Positions 46,796-55,109 of a stretch of 55,109 nt of DNA are shown piece by piece. Source of the DNA: Streptomyces alanosinicus. Lineage in GTDB: Bacteria > Actinomycetota > Actinomycetes > Streptomycetales > Streptomycetaceae. Made by a program: the position numbers and the translations under genes. The stretch covers positions 1 through 55,109 of the forward strand of contig NZ_BMVG01000044.1 in NCBI RefSeq assembly GCF_014650595.1, written 5' to 3'. A model generated the notes under the pieces. The model searched no databases and was not told the origin of the DNA. It saw only the letters and a program-made list of their open reading frames with translations. Each line of letters opens with the position of its first letter. The first letter of the stretch is position 1.

Positions 46796-48217
46796 TCAGA
46801 GTCTGACTCTGAAGCGGCTGAACATGTCTGGGATGAACTGGAGGAGAAGCTTCTTGGCGTCCTCGGGCCGTTTCAGTTCGTCGTGGCCGAAGCGGAAAAC
46901 CTCGTAGCCCCTGAGCTTGAGGTCCCGGTCGGCGGCGACCATGTCGGCGTATTTGGCGGTGTCGGGAGTACGGCCGTCGTCGCGCGTGTAGTGCTGTACT
47001 CCGTCGACCTCCAGAACGACACGCTGTCCGAAGGGCAGCAGCAGAAGGAAGTCCATCCGGGAACGCAGCAATGCTTCGGGGCCGCGTTCCTGAACGGTCT
47101 TGGGATCCCAGTGCAGCCATACCTCGGGCAGGAGAGCAAGGTCATCCGCGCAGAACGGGCGAGCCGTACGGTAGGCCGTGAAGAGGTTCTTCTGACCAGG
47201 TGAGTTGCCGGGCAGGCTCCTGAGGAGCCGCTGGTAAAGATCCTCACCGGCGTCACTCTCACTGTTGAACCCGTGAGTGTCCTGCCACCAGCTGTGCAGG
47301 TCACGCCAGCGCAGACCCCCGGCAGGGATCTCCCGGTCATAGACAAGGGTGGCGCCTGGTCGCCCACCGACGATCTCGATGTCGTTGTCCACCGAGGACC
47401 GAAAGCGAATGTCCGGTTTGCCTAGGGAAGCGAAAATGATGTTCTTCGGCTTCCGGTTGCTGTGCACCCGGGTCGAAACCAGGGTGAACAGCGGATAGCC
47501 GCCGTCGCTGCCGGTTTGCCGCAACTCGATCCCATGGGCGCGAAGGTGATCGTTGATTGTGCTGGCTGTCTTCGCCTGCAGGTGCTCGTCAAGGAGAACG
47601 TCCGCCGAGACCAGTCCTTCCAGGAAGCGGGCGAACCTGGCGTCCCCCGCCTCGAACGCACCGAGGCTCTCGAAGAGCTGCTCAGCCGACCAGTCCCCCT
47701 CATCGCGATTGCGGAAGACGTGCTTCTCGATGAGGTCCCTCAGCGTCACCGGCCGCGTCCCATTCAGCAGCAGCGCGCTGAGCTCGCTGAAGGAAAGATC
47801 CGGTCCCTCAATCACCCAGAGGCGATCGAGTAGATGCAGGAAACGGCCATGGTTTTGGGTGAGCTCCGAGAGAGACAGGGCACGCGCCAGTTCCCGGCGG
47901 GCCTTCTTGGGTATACCGGGTGGTGCTCCCTCCTCCCACAGCAGGTCTTCCAGCTGATGGCGGAGCGGCGGGCGCACAGGGAAGGGGAAGTCCTGCTGCT
48001 CTAGGAGGCGTTGGGCCAGTCCTGGCAGTTCCGTGTTGGGTACCTGCTGGAGGCTCAGTTCAACCCGGGTCGACTTGCTGCCGGCGCTCTGGGGAATCAC
48101 CGGCATGCCCAGTCGCTCGAAGGCCTGACTCAGCACGGTGTGCGTCAGGTCGCTCAGAGGTGCGACGGCGGTGTCGAGCAGGGCGCGAAGCATTGAACGA
48201 TCACTGCTGCCGACCAT
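46796..48217 (-). CDS. AbiJ-like protein with C-terminal PD-(D/E)XK-type nuclease
   Basis: The protein has 473 aa from ATG 48217. The middle (about residues 125-250: FSELSALLLNGTRPVTLRDL, then WSAEQLFESLGAFEAGD and LLDEHLQAKTASTINDHL) matches my memory of the AbiJ N-terminal domain 3 family, which occurs in phage-defence proteins. The C-terminal 110 residues contain RSRMDFLLLLPFGQRVVLEVDGVQHY and DRDLKLRGYEVFRFGHDEL, the DUF559/Vsr-like nuclease fold with Asp and EVDG. The likely role is abortive infection: the N-terminal part senses, the nuclease cuts nucleic acid. It lies 73 bp downstream of a HEPN gene on the same strand. Confidence 0.65.
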   Translation of the reverse strand: MVGSSDRSMLRALLDTAVAPLSDLTHTVLSQAFERLGMPVIPQSAGSKSTRVELSLQQVPNTELPGLAQRLLEQQDFPFPVRPPLRHQLEDLLWEEGAPPGIPKKARRELARALSLSELTQNHGRFLHLLDRLWVIEGPDLSFSELSALLLNGTRPVTLRDLIEKHVFRNRDEGDWSAEQLFESLGAFEAGDARFARFLEGLVSADVLLDEHLQAKTASTINDHLRAHGIELRQTGSDGGYPLFTLVSTRVHSNRKPKNIIFASLGKPDIRFRSSVDNDIEIVGGRPGATLVYDREIPAGGLRWRDLHSWWQDTHGFNSESDAGEDLYQRLLRSLPGNSPGQKNLFTAYRTARPFCADDLALLPEVWLHWDPKTVQERGPEALLRSRMDFLLLLPFGQRVVLEVDGVQHYTRDDGRTPDTAKYADMVAADRDLKLRGYEVFRFGHDELKRPEDAKKLLLQFIPDMFSRFRVRL

Positions 48218-48289
48218 GAACAGATGGTCGCAGAGAATCAGGTATTCCGGCAGTAGCCCTCAAAGCGCGCAAGGTGCCAGGCTTCGGCG

Positions 48290-49180
48290 TCACATGAAGT
48301 CGAAGTCGGGCTCCCAGTCGTCATCCACCTCTTCTTCTGTGCGCAGTGAATGGGCCCTCATTTCCGCGAGGTCCAGTTCAGGTCCGGTCAGAGTGAGCTC
48401 GCAGACCCGGCACCCGAAGTAGCGCGGGAAGAACCAGATGTCTCCGTAGTCGCCGCTCTTGTCCCGGCCGCTGATGAAGGCAGAACTTTCGCACGCCGGA
48501 CACTGCGCGGGGATGTGCAGAAGCCATCGGCTGGGCAGAGGCGCTGCCGACAGACTGGCGACCACGGCCGTCTTCTCGCTGGCGGACAAACTCCCTGTCT
48601 TCTTCGCGAAGGTCGCCTGCGCCCGCCGGATCTTCGCCGCGTAGCGCAACTTCAGTTCGTCCGTCGTCTTCTCCACGAGGCCCTTGCACACGTCGTAATG
48701 GTTCTCCCAGAACCACTCCGGCTCCTTCGCCAGCTGGGGCAGAAGGGAATCGATGTACGCCACACCAGCTGCCAGCAGGCCCCTGCACTCGTCAGACGGC
48801 CGCCCCCACCCCATGTGCGTGATGCCGTTGCGGGCGTCCCTCAACGCCGCGAGCAGCGCCGGCACTTCCCCCTTCCCCACTTGCGCGAGTCTCGTCACGG
48901 CCTCCGCACCACCGATGGTCCTGAGCCCGGCGCGACCGGTCTCCACCTTGTCCTCCTGGCCGCCCAGCACCAGCAGATCCTGTACGGAAGGCTTGGGGGT
49001 AGCCAGCAACGTGAGAGCGACGGATGCCAGACACGCCTTGGCCAGGTGCTCGACAGCCACAGCCATGTGATGGACAGCGAAGTCCTGGTCCGCAGGCTCT
49101 TCGAGGTAGGCGTCGACGGCTGTCCGAGCCCATCGCTGTGCAGAACTCACCAACTCGTCACGGATCTCATCCTGGTTCAT
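48290..49180 (-). CDS. HEPN-type protein with C-terminal zinc ribbon
   Basis: ATG 49180 (MNQDEIRDELVSSAQRW) gives 296 aa; the frame is open to 49210. The N-terminal half is all-helical with AVHHMAVAVEHLAKACL and the RNGITH signature (R, four residues, H), the RNase motif of HEPN domains. The C-terminal 90 residues carry CPACESSAF and FGCRVCEL, two Cys pairs for a zinc ribbon, then an acidic end. HEPN RNases act in toxin-antitoxin and abortive infection. The gene precedes the AbiJ-like gene and probably forms a defence operon with it. Confidence 0.65.
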   Translation of the reverse strand: MNQDEIRDELVSSAQRWARTAVDAYLEEPADQDFAVHHMAVAVEHLAKACLASVALTLLATPKPSVQDLLVLGGQEDKVETGRAGLRTIGGAEAVTRLAQVGKGEVPALLAALRDARNGITHMGWGRPSDECRGLLAAGVAYIDSLLPQLAKEPEWFWENHYDVCKGLVEKTTDELKLRYAAKIRRAQATFAKKTGSLSASEKTAVVASLSAAPLPSRWLLHIPAQCPACESSAFISGRDKSGDYGDIWFFPRYFGCRVCELTLTGPELDLAEMRAHSLRTEEEVDDDWEPDFDFM

Positions 49181-49322
49181 CGGAGAACCGTAATGCGCCC
49201 GACGCTCCATGCGCGGCGCCTTACGGAGTCACCGGAAATGCGTGGTGACGGCCCGGTGATCCCGTTTAGCGTGATCTGGCTGGCGATCGTCAGCAGCATG
49301 TGGTGAACACACTGGAGTTCCG

Positions 49323-50654
49323 ATGGTTCTACCCGCACGACTCACTGCCGCCCTGGGACGACACCCCGACGGCCTCACCGAGGCCGATCTGCAGCGCGCG
49401 GTCGAGAACCACATCCCCGAGAGTGTCGACCTCGACTGGAAGAAGGACTTCTACAAGGGCGCCGACGCGGACAAGAAGGAGCTCGCCAAGGACGTGTCCG
49501 CCATGGCCAACACCGCCGGCGGCATGGTCGTCATCGGCGTCGACGACGGCAAGCAGGACCACGCCCACGCCCTGGCCCCCTTCGACCCGGTCCCGGGCCG
49601 CGGTGAAGAGTGGATCCGCTCGGTGCTCGCGAACTGGATCCAGCCCGTCGTACCCAACGTCGGCGTACGGGCCGTGAGGTCAGAAGCCCACGGCGGCAAG
49701 ATCTACTGGCTGCTCACCGTGCCCCGGAGCACCCAGGCCCCGCACGCCGTCGCGGCCCCGGGCAACGACTACCACTTCCGGGTCCACGTCCGGCACGGCA
49801 CCACGACCCGCACCCTCTCCGAATCCGAGATCGCCCAGCGCTACCGTGACCGTTTCCAGGCCGCCTCCGACGACGTCGACCGCCTGAAGCAGGTCGCCGA
49901 CGCAGGCTTTGGCTACTTGTCGGCCTATCTGACCAGCACCGAGCACGGCGGCAGCCCCAGGGCGACCTTCTCTCCCGCCTGGGTCGGCCTGGCCGCGGTC
50001 CCGGCCGCCCGGGGCACCTACCCCCTGAGCACACGGGCGGACCGAGACGCAGCCTTCGCCCGCTTCCGCACGCTCGCCTGTGAAGGAGTGACCACCAGCG
50101 CGATGCCGGAAGGCACCGCCCTGGTCGGACGCCGCCAGGCCCGCTTCGAGGGCACACCAACCGGTCAGCTCCACCAAGACGGCAGCTTCTACGCGGCACT
50201 GCCCATCAACCTTCAGAGCGACCACTACAACGACGACGGCCCCAAGCGGCTGTATCACCGCCAGCTCGAACTCCATCTCGTGTCTCTGGTTCAGGCTGCG
50301 GCAGCCTGGGCGGCGGAGACCGGAGCGGTCGGTGACCTGGTGCTGTCCGCCGCATTCCACCGCTTCGACGGCGGCGACGGGCCGGTGCGCCTGGTCGCGT
50401 CAGAGGAGGCCTACCCGAGAGACGGCCACGTTGCGCCGTTCCCGGAAAGCCCGGCACAGACCACGGTGGATCTTGGTGCCATCGTCACCGACAAGCGGGA
50501 GGCTGTGGTCGCGGCCTACGCCCTCGTCGCCGATCTGTTGGCCGACATGGGAGCGCACCAGCCTTACGTCCTGACCCCTGACGGGGACATCCAGACCGAC
50601 CGGCTCAACGCCGACTACCGCCAGGAGCTCACCGGTTGGGACGCAGGGCGATAG
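49323..50654 (+). CDS. AlbA_2/Schlafen-type protein
   Basis: The protein has 443 aa from ATG 49323 with GGAG 5 bp upstream. Residues 15-155 form the AlbA_2 (Schlafen N-terminal-like) domain: ESVDLDWKKDFYKG with acidic residues, KELAKDVSAMANTAGGMVVI and GVDDG, then YHFRVHVRHGTTTRTLSESE. Related proteins are RNases or DNA-binding ATP-linked regulators in defence loci. The remaining 280 residues are of unknown fold with a long helix (LHLVSLVQAAAAWAAETGAV). It is divergent from the HEPN gene (142 bp) and convergent with the helicase gene. Confidence 0.75.
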   Translation: MVLPARLTAALGRHPDGLTEADLQRAVENHIPESVDLDWKKDFYKGADADKKELAKDVSAMANTAGGMVVIGVDDGKQDHAHALAPFDPVPGRGEEWIRSVLANWIQPVVPNVGVRAVRSEAHGGKIYWLLTVPRSTQAPHAVAAPGNDYHFRVHVRHGTTTRTLSESEIAQRYRDRFQAASDDVDRLKQVADAGFGYLSAYLTSTEHGGSPRATFSPAWVGLAAVPAARGTYPLSTRADRDAAFARFRTLACEGVTTSAMPEGTALVGRRQARFEGTPTGQLHQDGSFYAALPINLQSDHYNDDGPKRLYHRQLELHLVSLVQAAAAWAAETGAVGDLVLSAAFHRFDGGDGPVRLVASEEAYPRDGHVAPFPESPAQTTVDLGAIVTDKREAVVAAYALVADLLADMGAHQPYVLTPDGDIQTDRLNADYRQELTGWDAGR

Positions 50655-50676
50655 CGCCGGCCGGGCCGCAGCACGA

Positions 50677-50704
50677 GACCCCGGGCCTCGACAGGCCCGG
50701 GGTC
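50677..50704. terminator. Bidirectional terminator
   Basis: GACCCCGGGCCT and AGGCCCGGGGTC form a perfect 12-bp stem with a 4-base loop (CGAC), between the convergent genes ending at 50654 and 50731. Confidence 0.8.
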
Positions 50705-50730
50705 CGGTGGGGGAGCGGCCGGAGGACGTC

Positions 50731-53700
50731 TCAGTAGTCGTCCCGTTCGGAGGGCGGTCCGTACTGCTCGATGAGGTCGCAGGTGCAGGCGCCGCCCTCG
50801 TACACGGTCTTGTCGCACTCGTCATGGTGGTGTCGTACCGGCGGCCGCTTCGCCGGGACGACAGCCGTGGGCGGGGCGGGAGGCCGGTCGGCTCCGGCCC
50901 GGGCGGCGGCCCTGAGCTCCTGGTCCACGACGGCGGAGGCGATCTCGTCCTTGCGCCACTGCTCGGGGGAGTTGTGGCGTACCAGGCCGCCCGCGTAGGC
51001 CATGCGCAGCAGTTCGGCCTTGGTGTGCTTCCGTGTCAGCTCGGTGAGGCGCTTCATGCGCGCCAGGCCGCGGGCCGCCTCGGCTTCGCTCTCATCGTCC
51101 GCCCCTGCGCCGCCCGCGTCGCGCTGCTCCGGCACGGGCGCTTCCGCCGGCGCAGGCTGCTCAGAACCTCCGCCCGTCGGTGCCGGGCCTGCCCAGTCGA
51201 CGCCCAACGCCGCCAGGGCGGCGAGCTGTTCGGCGCTGAGCTTGTCCCGCCTAGCACGGGTGTTCGAGACCCATACGCCCAGCTTCACGACCACCGGCTC
51301 CGCCTCGCCGTCGACCGCGATCTGTTCGCTCGCCCCGCGCGGCACCGGACGGTCTGCGCCTTCCCGCTCCACCCATTGCGCGAGGGCCGCAAGGCCCCGC
51401 TGGAACGCCTGATGCGCCTTCCCCGAGCCCTTCGTCGACCGCGTGGCCGACGGGGCGGGAGACGGCGCCTCAAGCGGCCGTACGCCCAGCCGGGACAGCC
51501 GCTCCTGCTGCTCGGTGGACAGCTGCGCCCAGGTGCCCGGATTCTTCTGCTGTTCGAGCCATTTGCCGAGATCGTCACCGTCCATCAGCACGCCGGGCTG
51601 GATCTCGGGCAGGACACCGTCGGCGTCGACCAGGTCGGCGAGCACCCGGTAGTGGCGTTGCCAGTCGAGCGGCCACGGGCAGTCCCAGTCCGGGTCGATC
51701 GCCGTCAGCTGCGCCGCGCGCTCCGCCGCCCGGTCAGGGTCCTTGCCCAGGCCGTTCTTCTGGCCTTTGCGCCGGAGATTGGCCATGTGCTGGCCGACCG
51801 GCACCATCGTCTCGCCCTCGCCCCAGACCGCGTCCTGGCGGGGGGCGAGGTGCCCGGTGGCCCGGTGGTAGGAGCGGAGCGCGGCGAGCTTGGCCTCCCA
51901 CGCCTCTTCGCCCGGCTCCCACACCATCCCGGCCTCTTCGGCGTCCAGCAGTTCCTTGCGCCGTTCCTCCAGTTCCCCGGCCCGCAGGGCCTTCCGCTGC
52001 TGGTGGACCCATCGCCCAAGGGGAAAATCTTTCGTTACCCCGACCTGGGTTTCTGTGTCGTAGGGAACGGCGTAGAGGCCGGTGATCTCGTTCTCCGCCC
52101 GCCAGCGGAGCAGGGCCTGGTATCCCTCCAGCCAGACGAGGCTGTCCGGCCGGTAGACGCGGGTGCGCAGGAACGCGGCGATCGTGGCGGCGTCCCGGGG
52201 AGTGCTGAAGTGGAGCAGAGCGGATTCGGCGGCGGCCTGGGTGTCGTCGTGCTCCTGGTCCTCGCCGTCGCCCTCGCCGGCGGCGCCGATGATCTGGCCG
52301 TTCTCGTCGCGCTGGACGTGGACCTTGCGCTTGCCGCTAGTGAGGGCGCGGGAGGCGAGCTGCTCAACGAGTCGTTCATCATGACTGCGGAGCCCTTGCA
52401 AAACGGCTACAAGGGGGCGAAAACTGGCGCTGGCGACCATGTCGGTCGGGTCCTCGTTCGGCTCCAGGAAGATCGGCACGATGATCCTGGCCACCTTGGT
52501 GGAGCCGTCGCGGTTCAACCTCAGCGCGCGGCCGATGTTCTGCACGATCTCCACCTGCGAACCACGGGTGTCCGCGAAGCAGATCGCCTCCACACCCCGC
52601 TCGCCCGTGATGTCCACGCCCTCCCCGAGAACGCGAACGCTCGCGAGGAACGCCCTGTGCACGCGCCGGTTGTTGGCGTCGATGCCGTTGGCGAACTGGC
52701 GGATCTTCTCGCGCCGTTCGGCGACGGTGTGGTCGCCGCACAGCCATGCCGCCCACACCCGGTCCGGGGGTACGTGGCGGCCGGCCTCCAGGCCGTAGAA
52801 CTCCGCGTCGATCGACGACGCGGGGAGCGCCTTCTCCGCCTTGACCATGGTCTCGTCATCGGTCTCGGTGACGTACAGCTCGGCAGCGGTCTTCGGTAGC
52901 GCGTCCGCGAACGCCGCGGCCTCTTCCACCTTCTGGTGGAACGTCATGACCGTACGCAGGTTGTACGCCGCGGCGTGCTCCAGGAGGGCGGTCTGCAGCA
53001 GGGCCAGGCGCCGGCCGCGCTGCGCCTCCTCCGATTCCCCGATCACGGGGGAGGGGTCGCGGATCTCCAGGACGTCGATCTCGAACGCGGCGAGGATTTC
53101 CCGCTCGATCGCCTCGCTGAGCCCGAGTTCGGCCAGCCACGGCCCGTAGGTCTGCGAGTCCTGTCCCATCGACGCGATCTCCAGCTCCTGGCCGTCCTTC
53201 CCGCGCTGCGGCCGGGGCGAGGCCAGGATGCGCGGGGTCGCGGTCAGGTACAGCCGGAAGTCGGCGGGGATGCGGGCGTTGTCGTGGATCGCCGCCCACG
53301 GCCTCCCAAGATCACCTGCGGTTCCATGTGCCTCATCGACGATGGCGAGCGAAAAACCGTCCATCCGCTGGCCGTACAGCCGGTCTCCGCCCGCCAGAGC
53401 GGCCTCCAGCGGCCCGCGAACGGTGCCCTGGCCCGACACGTCCTCGATGTCCTCGCGGTCCACGAGAGAGGCGTACGTGGCGAACACGATGACCGGCCCG
53501 TGCCCGGCCCACAGGGCGAGCTGGATCGGGTTGGTGGTGGTGCGCACTCCCAGCTCGTTCAGCACCGGGTCGTTCTCCAGCGAGCACACCGCGACCATCG
53601 GGGAGCGGTGGCCCACCGCCCGCCACGCCTGGGCGGTCTGCACGAGCAGGTCCAGGGTCGGCACCATGACGAGGATCCGGCCCTCGGGGAAGCACTCCAG

Positions 53701-53862
53701 CGCGCTCGCGGCAGCCATGATCGTTTTACCGGAGCCGGTCGCTGACACGATCGTGCCACGGGCACCCTGAGGGGGCACAGATGACCTTGCAGGGAATCCG
53801 ACCCACTTACGGAAACTCGACTTCTGGTCGATCTGATGTTTCTTGAGCGGAATCCTGCTCAT
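50731..53862 (-). CDS. Large SF2 helicase with helicase-associated repeats
   Basis: The protein has 1043 aa from ATG 53862, overlapping the upstream stop (ATGA). Motif I VSATGSGKT, motif II VDEAHG, motif III TATPRIL and motif VI NIGRALR mark an active SF2 ATPase of restriction/repair type in the first 470 residues. Between about 580 and 900 come helicase-associated (HA) repeats, for example PLGRWVHQQRKAL and LGKWLEQQKN. The C-terminus is Pro/Ala-rich with a final HHHDECDKT and CTCDL that may bind zinc. Streptomyces proteins with this layout include telomere-linked TtrA helicases and defence helicases. A role in defence is inferred from neighbours. Confidence 0.82.
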   Translation of the reverse strand: MSRIPLKKHQIDQKSSFRKWVGFPARSSVPPQGARGTIVSATGSGKTIMAAASALECFPEGRILVMVPTLDLLVQTAQAWRAVGHRSPMVAVCSLENDPVLNELGVRTTTNPIQLALWAGHGPVIVFATYASLVDREDIEDVSGQGTVRGPLEAALAGGDRLYGQRMDGFSLAIVDEAHGTAGDLGRPWAAIHDNARIPADFRLYLTATPRILASPRPQRGKDGQELEIASMGQDSQTYGPWLAELGLSEAIEREILAAFEIDVLEIRDPSPVIGESEEAQRGRRLALLQTALLEHAAAYNLRTVMTFHQKVEEAAAFADALPKTAAELYVTETDDETMVKAEKALPASSIDAEFYGLEAGRHVPPDRVWAAWLCGDHTVAERREKIRQFANGIDANNRRVHRAFLASVRVLGEGVDITGERGVEAICFADTRGSQVEIVQNIGRALRLNRDGSTKVARIIVPIFLEPNEDPTDMVASASFRPLVAVLQGLRSHDERLVEQLASRALTSGKRKVHVQRDENGQIIGAAGEGDGEDQEHDDTQAAAESALLHFSTPRDAATIAAFLRTRVYRPDSLVWLEGYQALLRWRAENEITGLYAVPYDTETQVGVTKDFPLGRWVHQQRKALRAGELEERRKELLDAEEAGMVWEPGEEAWEAKLAALRSYHRATGHLAPRQDAVWGEGETMVPVGQHMANLRRKGQKNGLGKDPDRAAERAAQLTAIDPDWDCPWPLDWQRHYRVLADLVDADGVLPEIQPGVLMDGDDLGKWLEQQKNPGTWAQLSTEQQERLSRLGVRPLEAPSPAPSATRSTKGSGKAHQAFQRGLAALAQWVEREGADRPVPRGASEQIAVDGEAEPVVVKLGVWVSNTRARRDKLSAEQLAALAALGVDWAGPAPTGGGSEQPAPAEAPVPEQRDAGGAGADDESEAEAARGLARMKRLTELTRKHTKAELLRMAYAGGLVRHNSPEQWRKDEIASAVVDQELRAAARAGADRPPAPPTAVVPAKRPPVRHHHDECDKTVYEGGACTCDLIEQYGPPSERDDY

Positions 53863-55016
53863 CGTCCATCACTCTCGCTCGTGCCGTGCAGCCAGGCTTC
53901 CTGAAGCCTTTCGAGTGGGGTGTCCGATTCACATTCCCTGCTCCACACCCCGCTGAGCCACATCGGAGCGTGGTCGATGCGCTCGCACAGCACGAACGAC
54001 TCGGGCATCTCAACCAGGTGGTAGACGCCCTGCGGGAAGACGCCAGCGGGCCCGTACACGCGCCACAGCTTTTCCAGCCGCGCCCGGTTGCCGACCAGAT
54101 ACTCCTCCAGCGCCTGCGGGTACGCCTCCCGGTCCGCCAGGCGTACGGTCCGCAGCGCCATGCCCACGCTCTCTCGGAACTGCTCCATGTCCCACTGCTC
54201 GGAGCTGGTGCCGGTCACGGCTGCATAGTGCTGCTCGCACACGGACAGGACAAGGTCGACCAGTTCCGTCGGCGCCTCGCCCCCCTCTGCTTCGCGAGAA
54301 GGCCAGCCCCCGTCGACCGGCTCCGCAACGGACTGGCCGTCGGTGCGGGCGGCCGTCTCCAGGGCCAAGCCGTAGTGGTCCAGGTAGGCCAGGAGGAACA
54401 GGGCCAGGGCGCGGCCGGGGTCGCTGGCGTGCTCGATGTGGGGCTGTTCGCTGGTCCAGCCGAACGTGGCCTGGTGGGGTCGGGGATGGACGCCGGGGGT
54501 GTGCGGGTCAGGGAAGACCACGGCACGGGTGAAGAAGTCGTCCAGGCGGCTGACCAGATCCGCATCCGGATCCTCCGGCTCACGGCCGCGCACGGTGGCG
54601 GTGGCGTTCTCCAGGATGGTGGTCAGGTACCGCCAGCGGGCTTCCTCCTGTTGCCGCACCTTGCTGTCCCAGCTCTCCTCCACCACCTCCACCACGCGGT
54701 ACAAACCCTGGTCCCCGTACACACCGCCCGGCTTCTCGTGCGCCTGACGCACCTTCCCCACGGCCTCCTCCACCGACTCCGCATACGCGTAGTGCGTCAG
54801 CGTGACGGCCCCCGTGTGCTCCGGATCGGTCCGCTGCGCCACGACCCGGTAGCGGATCAGCTCCGGGTCCGGCCCCGCGGCCGCAGCGCTCTCGCGTTCC
54901 TGACGCTCGCGCTGCGCCTGCTGCCACCGGTGCACGTCCGGGTCGCTCTCAGGGGAGTAGGCCTCCCAACCGTCCTCGGTCATAAGGGTCCATGTGAATG
55001 GGTGTGGTGGTGGCAT
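53859..55016 (-). CDS. Hypothetical protein coupled to the helicase
   Basis: ATG 55016 gives 385 aa; ATG 54983 (MTEDGWEAYSPES) is an equally good start. The sequence is acidic and Trp/Tyr-rich with no known motif. A beta-strand region (RYRVVAQRTDPEHTGAV, then THYAYAESVEEAV) is followed by helices (RALALFLLAYLDHYGLAL). Its stop overlaps the helicase start, so both are made together and the product is probably the helicase's partner. The last 93 bp of the window (55017-55109) show nothing. Confidence 0.6.
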   Translation of the reverse strand: MPPPHPFTWTLMTEDGWEAYSPESDPDVHRWQQAQRERQERESAAAAGPDPELIRYRVVAQRTDPEHTGAVTLTHYAYAESVEEAVGKVRQAHEKPGGVYGDQGLYRVVEVVEESWDSKVRQQEEARWRYLTTILENATATVRGREPEDPDADLVSRLDDFFTRAVVFPDPHTPGVHPRPHQATFGWTSEQPHIEHASDPGRALALFLLAYLDHYGLALETAARTDGQSVAEPVDGGWPSREAEGGEAPTELVDLVLSVCEQHYAAVTGTSSEQWDMEQFRESVGMALRTVRLADREAYPQALEEYLVGNRARLEKLWRVYGPAGVFPQGVYHLVEMPESFVLCERIDHAPMWLSGVWSRECESDTPLERLQEAWLHGTSESDGR

Positions 55017-55109
55017 TGGTTGGGTGTCAGCGGGGTCTGCGTGGTTGTGCCTGTTCTCACCTCGTGGGGGGTTCTGTTCTTGGCTGTCATGGGGTGACCA
55101 GGGTGCTGT

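Noticed and set aside
50707..52899. 730-residue plus-strand open frame
   Set aside because: It is the antisense of the helicase gene; no motif or ribosome site supports it.

Overview
The window looks like accessory DNA from a Streptomyces or close relative. GC is very high, GTG starts are frequent, stop/start overlaps of the GTGA and ATGA type abound, and most recognisable families (PadR regulator, actinobacterial conjugation genes, Ku and a LigC/LigD-type ligase, SARP/LuxR-type TPR fragment, replication-relaxation protein) are typical of actinomycetes. Many transposase genes, decayed genes and plasmid- or phage-type genes point to a chromosome arm, an integrated conjugative element or a large plasmid. 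No rRNA, tRNA, integrase or att site was found.

Layout. 0-4.8 kb is a pile of mobile DNA: a broken IS701-type transposase, an IS5-like element (718-3571) that appears to carry an alpha/beta hydrolase as passenger, a MITE-flanked unit (2031-3183) inserted in that hydrolase and carrying a secreted-protein gene, and two small elements sharing inverted repeats (3629-4463 and 4469-4769). 4.8-14.6 kb is one minus-strand operon for a conjugation machine of the Tn916/pCW3 type: regulator, small protein, TcpC-like, TcpD-like, TcpE-like, VirB4-like ATPase, VirB6-like membrane channel, and SLT-NlpC/P60 wall hydrolase. 15-22 kb holds a 12-bp tandem array, an IS630 transposase, a PadR/NTF2 divergent pair with a clear palindromic operator, a secreted trypsin-like protease and a broken IS5-type element. 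22-30.5 kb is mostly decaying: secreted HNH nuclease, FAD-dependent oxidoreductase and esterase look intact, while an alpha/beta hydrolase, a GT8 glycosyltransferase, a replication-relaxation protein, Ku and several small genes carry frameshifts or truncations.

31-38.3 kb looks like a small peptide-modification locus: a 45-residue basic peptide translationally coupled to an asparagine-synthase-like (lasso-cyclase-like) protein, then, after a 3.5-kb block of opposite-strand genes, the end of a cupin/JmjC-like protein coupled to an aldo/keto reductase and an APH-like kinase. The block seems to have broken an operon. 38.3-45.4 kb holds plasmid/phage-type genes: a TOPRIM protein resembling Spo11/TopoVI-A, a zinc-finger protein, a DnaQ-type exonuclease coupled through a 17-codon ORF, a second 12-bp array and a DNA ligase. 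45.7-55 kb resembles a defence island: ParA-like protein, HEPN protein with zinc ribbon, AbiJ-like protein with C-terminal nuclease, AlbA_2/Schlafen-type protein, and a large SF2 helicase with helicase-associated repeats coupled to an unknown protein.

All functional calls are from reading the sequence and remembered family signatures; no database search was run.
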